From positions 1 to 41,920 of the forward strand of contig JAVVEP010000026.1 in the NCBI GenBank assembly GCA_032250735.1: 41,920 nucleotides of DNA. The letters are read 5' to 3'. A model generated the notes under the pieces. That model made no database searches, was not told the origin of the DNA, and saw only the letters and a list, made by a program, of their open reading frames with translations. Below, in pieces: positions 1-8,076 of the stretch. Every line of letters starts with the position of its first letter. Within the stretch, counting starts at the first letter, position 1. Source of the stretch: Gammaproteobacteria bacterium (GTDB lineage Bacteria; Pseudomonadota; Gammaproteobacteria; SZUA-152). Both the position numbers and the translations under genes were made by a program.

Positions 1-794
1 GGAGCCGAGCCCTCTCGGCGATTTCCTCTCAACAATCGCACCAACCCAACCCATCGGCCACGGACATACGGCGCAATGCCCTACGATTATTGGCGCCCTA
101 CACGGCTGAGCAAAGCCCTGTGGGAGCCGAGCCCTCTCGGCGATTTCCTCTCAACAATCGCACCAACCCGACCCATCGGCCACGGACATACGGCGCAATG
201 CCCTACGATTATTGGCGCCCTACACGGCTGAGCAAAGCCCTGTGGGAGCCGAGCCCTCTCGGCGATTTCCTCTCAACAATCGCACCAACCCAACCCATCA
301 GCCACGGACATACGGCGCAATGCCCTACGGTTATTGGCGCCCTACACGACTGAGCAAAGCCCTGTGAGAGCCGAGCCCTCTCGGCGATTTCCTCGCAGCG
401 ATCGCACCAACCCAACCCATCAGCCACGGACATACGGCGCAATGCCCTACGGTTATTGGCGCCCTACACGACTGAGCAAAGCCCTGTGGGAGCCGAGCCC
501 TCTCGGCGATTTCCTCTCAACAATCGCACCAACCCGACCCATCGGCCACGGACATACGGCGCAATGCCCTACGGTTATTGGTGCCCTACACGGCTGAGCA
601 AAGCCCTGTGAGAGCCGAGCCCTCTCGGCGATTTCCTCGCAGCGATCGCACCAACCCAACCCATCAGCCACGGACATACGGCGCAATGCCCTACGGTTAT
701 TGGCGCCCTACACGACTGAGCAAAGCCCTGTGGGAGCCGAGCCCTCTCGGCGATTTCCTCGCAACGATCACACCAACCCGACCTATCGGCCAGG
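1..794. repeat. 122-bp tandem repeat array, about 6.5 copies
   Basis: Units begin at 1, 123, 245, 367, 489, 611 and 733, an exact 122-bp period. The last unit is cut at about 794 and the array probably continues off the left edge. Each unit holds a small hairpin (GCCGAG-ccct-CTCGGC) and one copy of the dispersed GGCGCAAT/ATTGGCGCC palindrome found elsewhere in the window. Units 4 (367-488) and 6 (611-732) read as identical, while neighbours differ at a few sites, which suggests later duplication in blocks of two units. 122 is not a multiple of 3, so the open frames crossing it are by-products. I see no gene here. Confidence 0.95.
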
Positions 795-848
795 GGGCTG
801 GCCTCCTACCTGCCGCAACCGAACAAAGCGAAGAGGTATGCATCATCG

Positions 849-2384
849 CTACCAGTGCATCGTTATGCCGGCACTCAGCTGATTTTCGACGTAATCATTG
901 CCCGCCCCGCTGCCATTACGACGCACGTTGCGCATTTCAAATGTGGAGTTGACGCTCTTTCCCAATTGTTTCTCGTAACTGACTCCGGCGATGGTATAAC
1001 GGTCATCGCCTATCTCTCGCTCGGTGTTCTGGCGGCCTAGATTGGCGCTAAATTCTTCGCTGCGGGATATTTGCAAATTCCAGCCAAGGTCAACGCCGGA
1101 TGTAATCTCGGTAACACTGGTCTCCTGAAACTCTCTGCGTGAGCGATTAACCTGAAAGGTGCTTGTGGATTTTCGGTGACGCATCGTCCAGTGAAAGCTG
1201 GCGCGCCGCTCAATGAATACCTCGTCGGTTGCCACGAGTATATCTCGCTGAGATATGACCGGACTCAATGTAATGGGATCAGTGTAAATCGTGCCATCTG
1301 GATTAACCCGTATAAAAGTGAATTGCTCCAGCTGCAGTTCGCGACGTGATGACAGGTCTTCATTGTAGGCCAGTTGCCAGCCATGCCGACGAGCCTGGTG
1401 TGACCAGTCCAGCGCCCAGGTGCGGCCAAAGAAGCGACGTCCGCCGGAGGCGGTGATCGACGTCTGCGAGCTGGGCGTCCAGACCGTGCCCAGGCTCCAG
1501 TACTCCCCTTCGGGTGTCTCAGCGTCAGCACTTAACTGGTATTCATTGTCCTCATAGCCCGTCTGTCCGGTGAGTCGAATCCTGGGGCTTAGTTGATAGC
1601 CCAGATCCAGCACGGTATCGCGGCGTTTTACATCCTCACGATTCTGTGTGACCGACAGCTCGGAATAATCGATAGTCTGTTCCGTGTAACGCACGCCCCA
1701 GGTCCATGAGCCGAAGGACTTGGCGGACTGGAGACTGGCGCTGACCTGTTCAGACGTGCTGTCTTCCGCCATCTCGCCGCTATAGCTCACGCTGTCCTGT
1801 GAATAGCGTAGATCGGCGACCGTCCACTGGGTCACTCGGGTCTGGATGTAGGGTGAAACCCTGGTGGTCAACACATCCTCGCGGCCACTGACCACGCCAA
1901 TGTTGCCGAGGCTCACATTGTCATCCGGGCTCAACACCTGTTGACTCAGAGTGCTCGATGCATCCAGAAACAACCAGTCCGGCGCCAGCGTTGCCTTGAG
2001 GCCCGCATTTAGTTGGTGGTTGGTGTTGTTACGGTCGCTGTCGCCCAGGTAAAAAAGATTTTGCATACGATAGTCAAATGCCAGTTCCAGCTCTCTTCCC
2101 TTGCCGGTTAATGAAAGCGCCGGATTGATCTGTGAAATCAAGTCGGACTCCGAGTTGGCATCGCTACTGAGGGTGACGTTATCGGTATAGGTTTCAACCA
2201 ATTCGATGGATGGCGTCAGGCGCCATTGCGCGGCGAACCCCAGGCTGGGCATGAGCATGATGGCAAGCCCAAGGCTGCCTATTTTTGTATTTAACCTGAA
2301 TCCACGGCTAAGCCACGGATTCAGATTGAACTCTCCCACCACTAACATTTTCTGGTTTGACCTGGTAAGCAAGCCAGGGCTCAC
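849..2384 (-). CDS. Outer-membrane beta-barrel protein, PEP-CTERM system associated (TIGR03016-like)
   Basis: A 511-residue protein with a signal-peptide-like segment (about residues 33-52, ending GFAA), then alternating polar/hydrophobic strands rich in Tyr, Thr and Arg, ending in a C-terminal Trp as outer-membrane barrels often do. It resembles the uncharacterised barrel family found in exosortase/EPS operons, probably an outer-membrane part of polysaccharide export. It is last in the operon with the export, Wzz and kinase genes. A GTG start overlaps the kinase stop codon (GTGA); an ATG at 2348 is an alternative. Residues about 19-31 are encoded by a dispersed palindrome, so the N-terminus may have been remodelled by a repeat. 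Family call is good; exact role unknown. Confidence 0.82.
   Translation of the reverse strand: MSPGLLTRSNQKMLVVGEFNLNPWLSRGFRLNTKIGSLGLAIMLMPSLGFAAQWRLTPSIELVETYTDNVTLSSDANSESDLISQINPALSLTGKGRELELAFDYRMQNLFYLGDSDRNNTNHQLNAGLKATLAPDWLFLDASSTLSQQVLSPDDNVSLGNIGVVSGREDVLTTRVSPYIQTRVTQWTVADLRYSQDSVSYSGEMAEDSTSEQVSASLQSAKSFGSWTWGVRYTEQTIDYSELSVTQNREDVKRRDTVLDLGYQLSPRIRLTGQTGYEDNEYQLSADAETPEGEYWSLGTVWTPSSQTSITASGGRRFFGRTWALDWSHQARRHGWQLAYNEDLSSRRELQLEQFTFIRVNPDGTIYTDPITLSPVISQRDILVATDEVFIERRASFHWTMRHRKSTSTFQVNRSRREFQETSVTEITSGVDLGWNLQISRSEEFSANLGRQNTEREIGDDRYTIAGVSYEKQLGKSVNSTFEMRNVRRNGSGAGNDYVENQLSAGITMHW
2295..2323. repeat. Dispersed palindrome, CTGAATCC type, copy A
   Basis: CTGAATCC/GGATTCAG arms (with GGC/GCC and G-T pairs inside) around a 3-nt loop. 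Related to copies at 5645-5679, 11034-11064 and 23356-23386. This copy lies inside the 5' end of the barrel-protein reading frame. Confidence 0.85.
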
Positions 2385-3280
2385 ACACCACCACCATAAC
2401 CACCATACGCACCATACCCATACAGCCCGTAACCGGTGCCAATGCCTCGCTCGCTCTTGTTGAGCAATACACCGACGATTTGATTGGGCGCCAACAGGGC
2501 AACCGCGTCTTTCACCACCGGTTGCGGTGTCTTCCCCGCCTCCACCACCAGGACAACCTGCCCCATCAGCCCGGCCAGCACCGCGGCCTCGCTGGTCAAC
2601 AACAGCGGTGGCGTGTCAAAAATAACCACCCGATCCGGATAGCGTTGTGACAACTCATCCATGAGATTGCGCATGTTGGTGCTGGCCAGCAGCTCGGTAG
2701 AATGGGTGTGGCGTCGACCGGCGGGCAAGATGCTCAGCTTCGGCACGTTGGTTTTTAACATCAGATCCGAGATATCCAGATTGGGCTCGGCCAGATAATC
2801 CACCAGACCCTTTTCCGGCTCCGGCACACCCAGGTACTGGCAGACGGCGGGCTTGGCCACATCCGCTTCCACCAATAAAACCGTTCGATCCATCTCGGTG
2901 GCCATGCTGATCGCCAGGTTGATTGCGGAAAAGGATTTACCCTCGCCCGGCAATGCACTCGTCACCATAATCAGATTCGCGTGGGGAATATTCGCCGCCG
3001 TTTTGCCAAAGGCATTATTCAGCAGCGGGCGCTTGATGGCGCGATACTCTTCCGCTAATTGATTCTTGCTCTGGTCCAGGGTCAGCATGCCCAGTGCGGC
3101 AATGCGTTCAAAATCTATTATCACCTCACGCGAAGCGCTGCGACTCGGTCGACCGGGGGTCTGGGCAGCAGTGGTTTGCATATCCTGCTCGGAGACGGGA
3201 AATGACGGCTCCTGTTTGCCGGCATCGCCACTCGTCGCTTTCTTGCCGAGTTTGTCTACAAATTTTTCAATGGAACTCAT
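2381..3280 (-). CDS. Exopolysaccharide tyrosine autokinase, PEP-CTERM locus type (TIGR03018-like)
   Basis: A 299-residue cytoplasmic BY-kinase-like ATPase that is expected to work with the separate Wzz-like protein encoded just upstream to control polysaccharide assembly. Visible motifs: Walker A SALPGEGKS (108-116, Lys115), Walker A' VEADVAKP (137-144, with Glu138 where many have Asp) and Walker B VVIFDTPP (218-225, Asp222). The last 17 residues are almost only Gly and Tyr, with five Tyr (284, 287, 289, 292, 295): the autophosphorylation cluster. No membrane segment, so the kinase and chain-length domains are split, as in other exosortase-linked EPS operons. It starts 15 nt after the Wzz stop, and its own stop overlaps the start of the barrel gene, so the three are probably co-translated. 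Confidence 0.93.
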   Translation of the reverse strand: MSSIEKFVDKLGKKATSGDAGKQEPSFPVSEQDMQTTAAQTPGRPSRSASREVIIDFERIAALGMLTLDQSKNQLAEEYRAIKRPLLNNAFGKTAANIPHANLIMVTSALPGEGKSFSAINLAISMATEMDRTVLLVEADVAKPAVCQYLGVPEPEKGLVDYLAEPNLDISDLMLKTNVPKLSILPAGRRHTHSTELLASTNMRNLMDELSQRYPDRVVIFDTPPLLLTSEAAVLAGLMGQVVLVVEAGKTPQPVVKDAVALLAPNQIVGVLLNKSERGIGTGYGLYGYGAYGGYGGGV

Positions 3281-3295
3281 GTCATTAACAGCCGA

Positions 3296-4846
3296 TCAGG
3301 CTGCACCTCCCGATAACAACTGGTAGGCCATATACGCGCCATAGACGGACATCAACATAAGCCCTCCCACGCCAAAGGCGAGCACCTCCATGCGTCGCTT
3401 GAGCCGCTCTTTGCCGCTCCAGACACGCGACACGCTACCCAGTACCGGCAGACCCAATTCATGGCGTACCGTACGCGCACTGTCATAGGTGGGCCTGACC
3501 TGGGACATGAAGAAGGCGAAGGCGATCCCCGCCAACCAGCCGGCGGCCAGGACCACGCTGGTCAACAGCGGTCGGTTCGGAGAAACCGGCTCCGAGGGAA
3601 CAAACGGGGGATCGACCACACGAAACTTGACGTTGTCTCCCGCCTTGCCGGCGTCTTCTGACATCTTCGCCGTTTCACGCCGCTCCAGCAGGGTGTCGTA
3701 ATTCTTTTTGTTGACGTCGTAATCGCGGTTCAGGCGCTTGAAGTCCGCCTCGACTTTCGGAATCGTATCGACGGCCTGCTTGAGCTCCTCCACCTCGGAC
3801 TGAAACTGTTTCACGCGCACCTCCAGCCCGGCCACTGTCGCCTCGGACTCGCCCAGTGAGATTCTCAACTGCTGATAGACGGGATTGGTATCGAGATTAT
3901 TCGAGGCCTGGGGAGCGCTCTCCTGAATCAGCGCCATCTCCGCGGCCTTCTGTTCTTCCAGGTCATTGATGGTGCGTTGCAGCGCCGCGACGTCGGGATG
4001 CTTATCGGTAAATTGCAGCAACAGATCGTCAAGCCGGATTCGCAGGCCCTGAATCCGTGAATCCAGGGCGCTATCCATAGTCTGCGCCTTTGGTGGCGCC
4101 ACCATGCCGAATGTCGGCTCCTCACCACGCAGCTGCCGGCGTAATTCATCGCGCCGATTAACGGCCTCGCTCAATTCGAGCTGAGCGCCGGACAGGCGGG
4201 TCATCGCGGTCTGAAGGCGTGAGAAATACTCGCCGCCGTCGGTCGGCATCATGCCGATATTTTTACGTTTGAATTCCTTCAGTTTTTCCTCGGCGGCAAA
4301 CAGGCGGGCCTCGTATTCCTTTATCTGCTCGTCCAGGAAACCCTGCGCCGAGCGCGAATCTTTCCGGCTGTCACCCAGGCTGGTCTCCACAAAAAGCGTC
4401 AGCAGCGATTGCACAACCTGCTTGGCCTGGGCGGGATCTTTATCGACATAGGCAAGAGAGTAGAGATTTTCCCGGCCATGGCCGGCCAACACAATCTTGT
4501 GTTTGAGTCGGTCCAGCAGCTCTTCCATCTGTTCCGGCGTGGTGGCCGTCAGATCCATGTCGGTCATCCGCGCTATCTTTTCCAGGTTAGGTCGGCTCAC
4601 CAGGGTCCGGGTCATCAGCTCCACCTCCTGTCCCACGTTGCCCTCAACTGCCAAACCTCTCAACAAGGGACGGAGTACCGACTGTGTATCCACATACACC
4701 CGCGCTGAGGCCTGGTATTCATCCGGCAACTGATGCACCACAATCCAGCCGGCAATACACAGCGGCCAGGCGACGAAATGCATATACCAGCGGAATCGCC
4801 ACGCACCACGCAGATAACCCAATGATTGTTCAATCAGCTCTTGCAT
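3296..4846 (-). CDS. Wzz-like polysaccharide chain-length determinant, PEP-CTERM locus type (TIGR03007-like)
   Basis: A 516-residue inner-membrane co-polymerase. An N-terminal Wzz domain has a first membrane helix at about residues 19-38 (FRWYMHFVAWPLCIAGWIVV), followed by the conserved stretch that runs from the periplasmic face (YQASARVYVDTQSVLRPLL). A long periplasmic coiled-coil region occupies about residues 160-400. A second helix (about 431-450, LTSVVLAAGWLAGIAFAFF) is preceded by a Pro-rich motif (PPFVPSEPVSPNRP), and a further hydrophobic segment lies near the C-terminus. Its role is to set polymer length and to activate the partner kinase encoded next. Second gene of the operon, 89 bp after the export-protein gene. 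The start is the first ATG; its ribosome site is weak. Confidence 0.93.
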   Translation of the reverse strand: MQELIEQSLGYLRGAWRFRWYMHFVAWPLCIAGWIVVHQLPDEYQASARVYVDTQSVLRPLLRGLAVEGNVGQEVELMTRTLVSRPNLEKIARMTDMDLTATTPEQMEELLDRLKHKIVLAGHGRENLYSLAYVDKDPAQAKQVVQSLLTLFVETSLGDSRKDSRSAQGFLDEQIKEYEARLFAAEEKLKEFKRKNIGMMPTDGGEYFSRLQTAMTRLSGAQLELSEAVNRRDELRRQLRGEEPTFGMVAPPKAQTMDSALDSRIQGLRIRLDDLLLQFTDKHPDVAALQRTINDLEEQKAAEMALIQESAPQASNNLDTNPVYQQLRISLGESEATVAGLEVRVKQFQSEVEELKQAVDTIPKVEADFKRLNRDYDVNKKNYDTLLERRETAKMSEDAGKAGDNVKFRVVDPPFVPSEPVSPNRPLLTSVVLAAGWLAGIAFAFFMSQVRPTYDSARTVRHELGLPVLGSVSRVWSGKERLKRRMEVLAFGVGGLMLMSVYGAYMAYQLLSGGAA

Positions 4847-4935
4847 TAATTATTACTTCTTAATCGCTATGGGATGGATCATGGATAGAGGAGCCAGACA
4901 TGAAAAGGAAGCAACCGACACCTGGCGCGCAGGGC

Positions 4936-5616
4936 CTAAAACCAGGATTCAGGAATAATCAGGATATCGCCTGGCAATATGGGCACGTTGGCACTGATAT
5001 CCCCCTCGCGAATGAGATCATCCAGGCGCACGCCAAACTGTTTCTGCTGGCCCTCAACATTCCTGACGATGGAGGCCTTATTGCCGGCGGCAAATTCGGT
5101 GAGGCCACCGACCGCAATCATCACATCCAGCACCGACATATGCTCACGATACGCCAGCGCCTGCGGCCTGCCAGCCTCTCCCACGACCCGGACCTGCTGG
5201 CTATAGGGGCCCACAAAACCGCTGACCATAATCGTCACCAGCGGCTCCTTGAGATAATTCGCCAGTTCACGCTCCACATCACGCGCCAGCTGCGTGGGCG
5301 TCTTGCCCGCCGCGACCAGGTCTTCTACTAAAGGGGTAGAAAGCTTCCCATCGGGCCTGACGATCACCGAGGTCGACACCTCGGGATTACGCCACACAAA
5401 CACCTGTAAGGAATCCCCGGGGCCGATGAGATAATCGGTGCTGATTGCACCCGATGTCGCCGCCGGCAAGGTGGGTTGCTGGGAACAACCGGCGGTAAAC
5501 ACTAGTGAGATGAGTAACATTGCAGTGAGCAATAATGGGCCGGATTTTAAACCGGATAGTAAGCCGGATGACGGCATCGAAAGCGAGGCAATACGTCGTT
5601 TATCACAAAAGGCCAT
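4936..5616 (-). CDS. Polysaccharide export lipoprotein, Wza-like (TIGR03027-like)
   Basis: A 226-residue outer-membrane export protein. The signal sequence ends in a lipobox FTAGC with Cys44 as the lipidated residue. The Poly_export domain (about 58-135) opens with TDYLIGPGDSLQVFVWRNPE, and an SLBB-like domain follows (about 138-215, VRVVGEAGRPQALAYREHMS). It forms or caps the channel that carries the polymer across the outer membrane. The start at 5616 is favoured over Met14 because AGGGA sits about 8 nt upstream. First gene of the minus-strand operon that continues with the Wzz, kinase and barrel genes. A perfect 15-bp-arm palindrome lies 29 nt upstream of the start and would be in the leader if transcription begins beyond it. 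Confidence 0.92.
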   Translation of the reverse strand: MAFCDKRRIASLSMPSSGLLSGLKSGPLLLTAMLLISLVFTAGCSQQPTLPAATSGAISTDYLIGPGDSLQVFVWRNPEVSTSVIVRPDGKLSTPLVEDLVAAGKTPTQLARDVERELANYLKEPLVTIMVSGFVGPYSQQVRVVGEAGRPQALAYREHMSVLDVMIAVGGLTEFAAGNKASIVRNVEGQQKQFGVRLDDLIREGDISANVPILPGDILIIPESWF

Positions 5617-5644
5617 AAATCAATCCCTAATTTAATCTGACTCA

Positions 5645-5679
5645 GACCTGGATCCGTGGTTAAACCACGGATCCAGGTC
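5645..5679. repeat. Dispersed palindrome, perfect 15-bp arms, copy B
   Basis: Arms GACCTGGATCCGTGG (5645-5659) and CCACGGATCCAGGTC (5665-5679) around the loop TTAAA. It is the best-preserved member of the CTGAATCCGTGG-type family and sits just upstream of the export-lipoprotein gene. Confidence 0.95.
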
Positions 5680-6328
5680 AGAAAAATACCATGAAAAACA
5701 ATCTACAGGACGAATATTCAATACCCAGCCCAACAATGTTAGTACACAAAATCCGCTACATTGTACATCGGCGCAGGAGGGTAAGTCTTTACGTTGAAAA
5801 TATCAGTAAATTATTACCCAATTATTAACCGGGCAGAACCGCCGGCACTGACACAGACCCACAATCAGTGTCATTCCGACCAAAACCCAGAAGCTTTGTG
5901 ATCCCGGCGAATACCCTCGGGGATTAAGGCCGGCGTCCAGAATAAACAATCGTGTCAGTTTCTCTGGGTTCCGGCCCCGGCGGACAGCGTATCGGGTCAG
6001 GTTTGGCCGGGAGGAAACAGCGTTTTTAAAAAAACTACCCCTCTATATCTATATCCCCGGTGTGAGCCCTGGAACTGGCGGATATGTCGGGTTTCCTTAC
6101 GGCCACAACCCACGAATTACCATATAATCCCCTAATCACACCGGCAATCCCCACCATAAAGCCCGGATAACAACGTAACATATTGTTAATATTTGATTTT
6201 ATCTCACCTTGCTCATGCAGGCATGCCAGAAGTCAAGGCCAGATGGGATTGTCGAAATTTCTTACAATGCGTGCCCTCCTCGCACCAAAATATATTTATT
6301 ATTATTTAATATCAATCAGTTACAAAAC
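5680..6328. other. Intergenic region between the EPS export operon and the PEP-CTERM gene
   Basis: About 650 bp with no convincing gene. It must hold the promoter of the minus-strand export operon and any upstream activator sites for the sigma-54 promoter at 6329. A spaced inverted repeat TGACAC (5849-5854)/GTGTCA (5868-5873) and degraded repeat-like sequence rich in CCGG (about 5876-5995) are visible. I cannot assign a promoter on the minus strand with confidence. Confidence 0.6.
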
Positions 6329-6344
6329 TGGCACGCCTGTTGCT
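6329..6344 (+). promoter_or_regulatory. Sigma-54 (-24/-12) promoter of the PEP-CTERM-like gene
   Basis: The sequence TGGCACGCCTGTTGCT matches the RpoN consensus TGGCACR-N4-TTGCW at every defined base, with GG at 6330-6331 and GC at 6342-6343 in the required 10-bp spacing. Transcription should begin near 6355, leaving a leader of about 58 nt. A sigma-54 activator with an intact GAFTGA loop (PrsR) is encoded at 13991-15346, making it the natural candidate activator. Confidence 0.9.
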
Positions 6345-6412
6345 ACATATCCACCGAGAGACATTTAATTAATGGAATGGCTTCACAATCAAGCAACATA
6401 GAGGATAGGACA

Positions 6413-7153
6413 ATGGGCAAAATGAACAAAAAACTGATGGGAATCGCAGCAGCAGCAATGCTGGCCAGCGGTTCATCATGGGCTGTAAGCTTTGGTGATG
6501 TAGCAACTGATGGTGTGGCGATACAGTCTGTTCTTGATAGCATCGCTACTGATGGCGTCAACAACGTCAATGCGACAACCGATTATTTGAGTGATGGAAA
6601 TGACTCGTACTGGAGCGTTGGCGGTTCCGGTGGCAGCATTTCAACCATCGTGGTTGAGCTGGCTGGTTTTGCCAATACCAATACCTTTGGTATCTATGAC
6701 AAGGTCACCGCTCAGCACATTCAGCTCTTCGCGGGCGCCAATGATGCTGGCGATCAGGCACTGGTTTCAATTCTGGCCGACGGTTCAGTATATGTGAACT
6801 TTGCTGATACCGGCATCGATTTCGCCGGCAACAAGTTTGCCTACTATCTGAATGCCAATGGGCAGAACCTGTTCTACAGTGATACCGATCTTAACGCCGA
6901 TGGCGTCGATCACATGGCCGCTTATCAGGGTGTTGGTGAAGAAATTGAAATTGCACCATTTGCCGCCGGTCCTTGGGGCGCGAATGAGTATATCCTGGCC
7001 TGGGAAGACCTGTATGGCGGTGGTGACAGGGATTTCGTCGATTTCGTAGTCCTGGTTGAGTCAGTAACGCCGGTGCCTGCTCCTGCTACCCTGGCCCTGA
7101 TCGGCCTTGGTCTAATCGGTATGGGCTTTCGCGCACGTCGTAAAGCAGCGTAA
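6413..7153 (+). CDS. Secreted protein with C-terminal PEP-CTERM-like sorting signal (DUF4114-like)
   Basis: A 246-residue exported protein. Signal peptide at residues 1-24 (MGKMNKK, Ala-rich core, cleavage after SSWA). The mature part is rich in Asp, Asn and Gly with few charged basics, and residues near 205-215 (YGGGDRDFVDFVVLVE) resemble the end of DUF4114-type domains. The last 26 residues are tripartite: VPAPA, a hydrophobic helix (TLALIGLGLIGMGF) and a basic RARRK end, as in exosortase substrates, but with VPAP in place of VPEP. Start chosen at 6413 because GAGG lies 8 nt upstream; an ATG at 6422 is possible. Sigma-54 promoter upstream, terminator downstream, so a single-gene unit, probably controlled by PrsK/PrsR. 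Function likely in the extracellular matrix; substrate unknown. Confidence 0.88.
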   Translation: MGKMNKKLMGIAAAAMLASGSSWAVSFGDVATDGVAIQSVLDSIATDGVNNVNATTDYLSDGNDSYWSVGGSGGSISTIVVELAGFANTNTFGIYDKVTAQHIQLFAGANDAGDQALVSILADGSVYVNFADTGIDFAGNKFAYYLNANGQNLFYSDTDLNADGVDHMAAYQGVGEEIEIAPFAAGPWGANEYILAWEDLYGGGDRDFVDFVVLVESVTPVPAPATLALIGLGLIGMGFRARRKAA

Positions 7154-7172
7154 ATCTCGATCTTAAGATAAG

Positions 7173-7203
7173 AAAAACGCCACCCTCGGGTGGCGTTTTT
7201 TTT
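7173..7203 (+). terminator. Rho-independent terminator of the PEP-CTERM-like gene
   Basis: Stem ACGCCACC (7177-7184) with GGTGGCGT (7189-7196), a short loop and a run of eight T. It lies 24 nt after the stop codon. Confidence 0.95.
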
Positions 7204-7248
7204 GCGCCGAATTTTATAGTGCTGGGTGCTGACTAAAATCTACAACCC

Positions 7249-7283
7249 GTAGGGCGCCAATAACCGAAGGGCATTGCGCCGTA
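7249..7283 (+). repeat. Dispersed GGCGCAAT-type palindrome
   Basis: A GTAGGGCGCCAATAACCGAA-type element ending GGGCATTGCGCCGTA. Same family as the copies at 7591-7671, 8077-8157, 22199-22231, 23889-23921 and 24053-24085 and as the core of the 122-bp array. It lies just before the 486-bp duplication. Confidence 0.9.
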
Positions 7284-7590
7284 TGTCAGTCAGGTAGGGG
7301 GCACGTTTGTTGTGCCCACCCTGCATCGGTGAGCCGATGGCTGAAAATGATAACAACATATGGCGTAGGGAATTCGGGTGATACTGTATGTGAACACGAG
7401 AAATGATTGTGGATGTAGCCGCATGGGCACAAAAAACGTGCCTACCTTACCTGGCTATTACCATTGTAGCGTCTGGACCCCGGCATTCCCCGGGATGACG
7501 AGGATTCGGGCCTTAAGTAAGTGCCACTCCCCTATGGCCCACAATCCCGGTATCGGGGATCAGCAACTCCTCGGGTGGGTATCGTTCATG

Positions 7591-7671
7591 CGGCGCAATG
7601 CCCTTCGGTTATTGGCGCCCTACGCACCATCCCACCCCGTAGGGCGCCAATAACCGAAGGGCATTGCGCCG
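7591..7671. repeat. Perfect 34-bp inverted repeat, 13-nt loop (copy 1)
   Basis: Arms 7591-7624 and 7638-7671 are exact reverse complements; each arm is one dispersed GGCGCAAT-type element in opposite orientation. A second copy lies 486 bp further on because of the tandem duplication. Confidence 0.92.
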
Positions 7672-7721
7672 TATATCAGTAGCCGCGTGGGTACAAAACG
7701 TGCCCACCCTACAGGGTGGGA

Positions 7722-7778
7722 TCAGAGCTGCTCCAGCAATTGCTGTGCCTCTTGTCGTGTCTGAAATGTATCACCAGC
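7722..7778 (-). pseudogene. Detached 3' fragment of the TPR gene (duplicated tail)
   Basis: This stretch encodes GDTFQTRQEAQQLLEQL and a stop, the same 17 C-terminal residues as the TPR gene ending at 8208. It has no gene body upstream: it is a remnant copied by the 486-bp tandem duplication. Open frames that run into it are not genes. Confidence 0.85.
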
Positions 7779-7782
7779 CAGG

Positions 7783-7943
7783 TAGGGTGGGCACGTTTTT
7801 TGTGCCCACACGGCATCGATGAGCGGATTGCTGAAAATGATAATGACGTATGGCGTAGGGAATTCGTGTGATGCTGTATGGGAACACGAAAAATGATTGT
7901 GGATATGGCCGCGTGGGCACAAAAAACGTGCCCACCCTACCTA
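7783..7943. repeat. GTAGGGTGGGCAC-type inverted repeat pair
   Basis: Short palindromes GTGGGCACG-tttttt-GTGCCCAC near 7786-7808 and CGTGGGCACAAAAAACGTGCCCACC near 7911-7937. The same type occurs at about 7294-7322, 7684-7712, 8170-8198 and 23926-23994. It is a second dispersed family. Confidence 0.8.
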
Positions 7944-8076
7944 GCTTAGTTTGTAGGGCGCAATAACCATCGGGCATTGCGCCGTATGTTCGGCGTAACG
8001 ATAATTCGAATATAACCTTATGGTCCACAATCCCGGCATCGGGAATCAGCAACTCCTCGGGTGGGTATCGTTCATG

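Noticed and set aside
1-794. CRISPR-like array or repeat-protein gene in the 122-bp repeats
   Set aside because: The units abut without unique spacers, and 122 bp is not a multiple of 3, so the open frames change phase at each unit. No cas genes are near.
7378-8052. Short open frames in the region after the PEP-CTERM gene (for example 7378-7653, 7722-7922, 7771-8052)
   Set aside because: They are read through dispersed repeats and the duplicated prsT tail and show no ribosome sites or recognisable domains.
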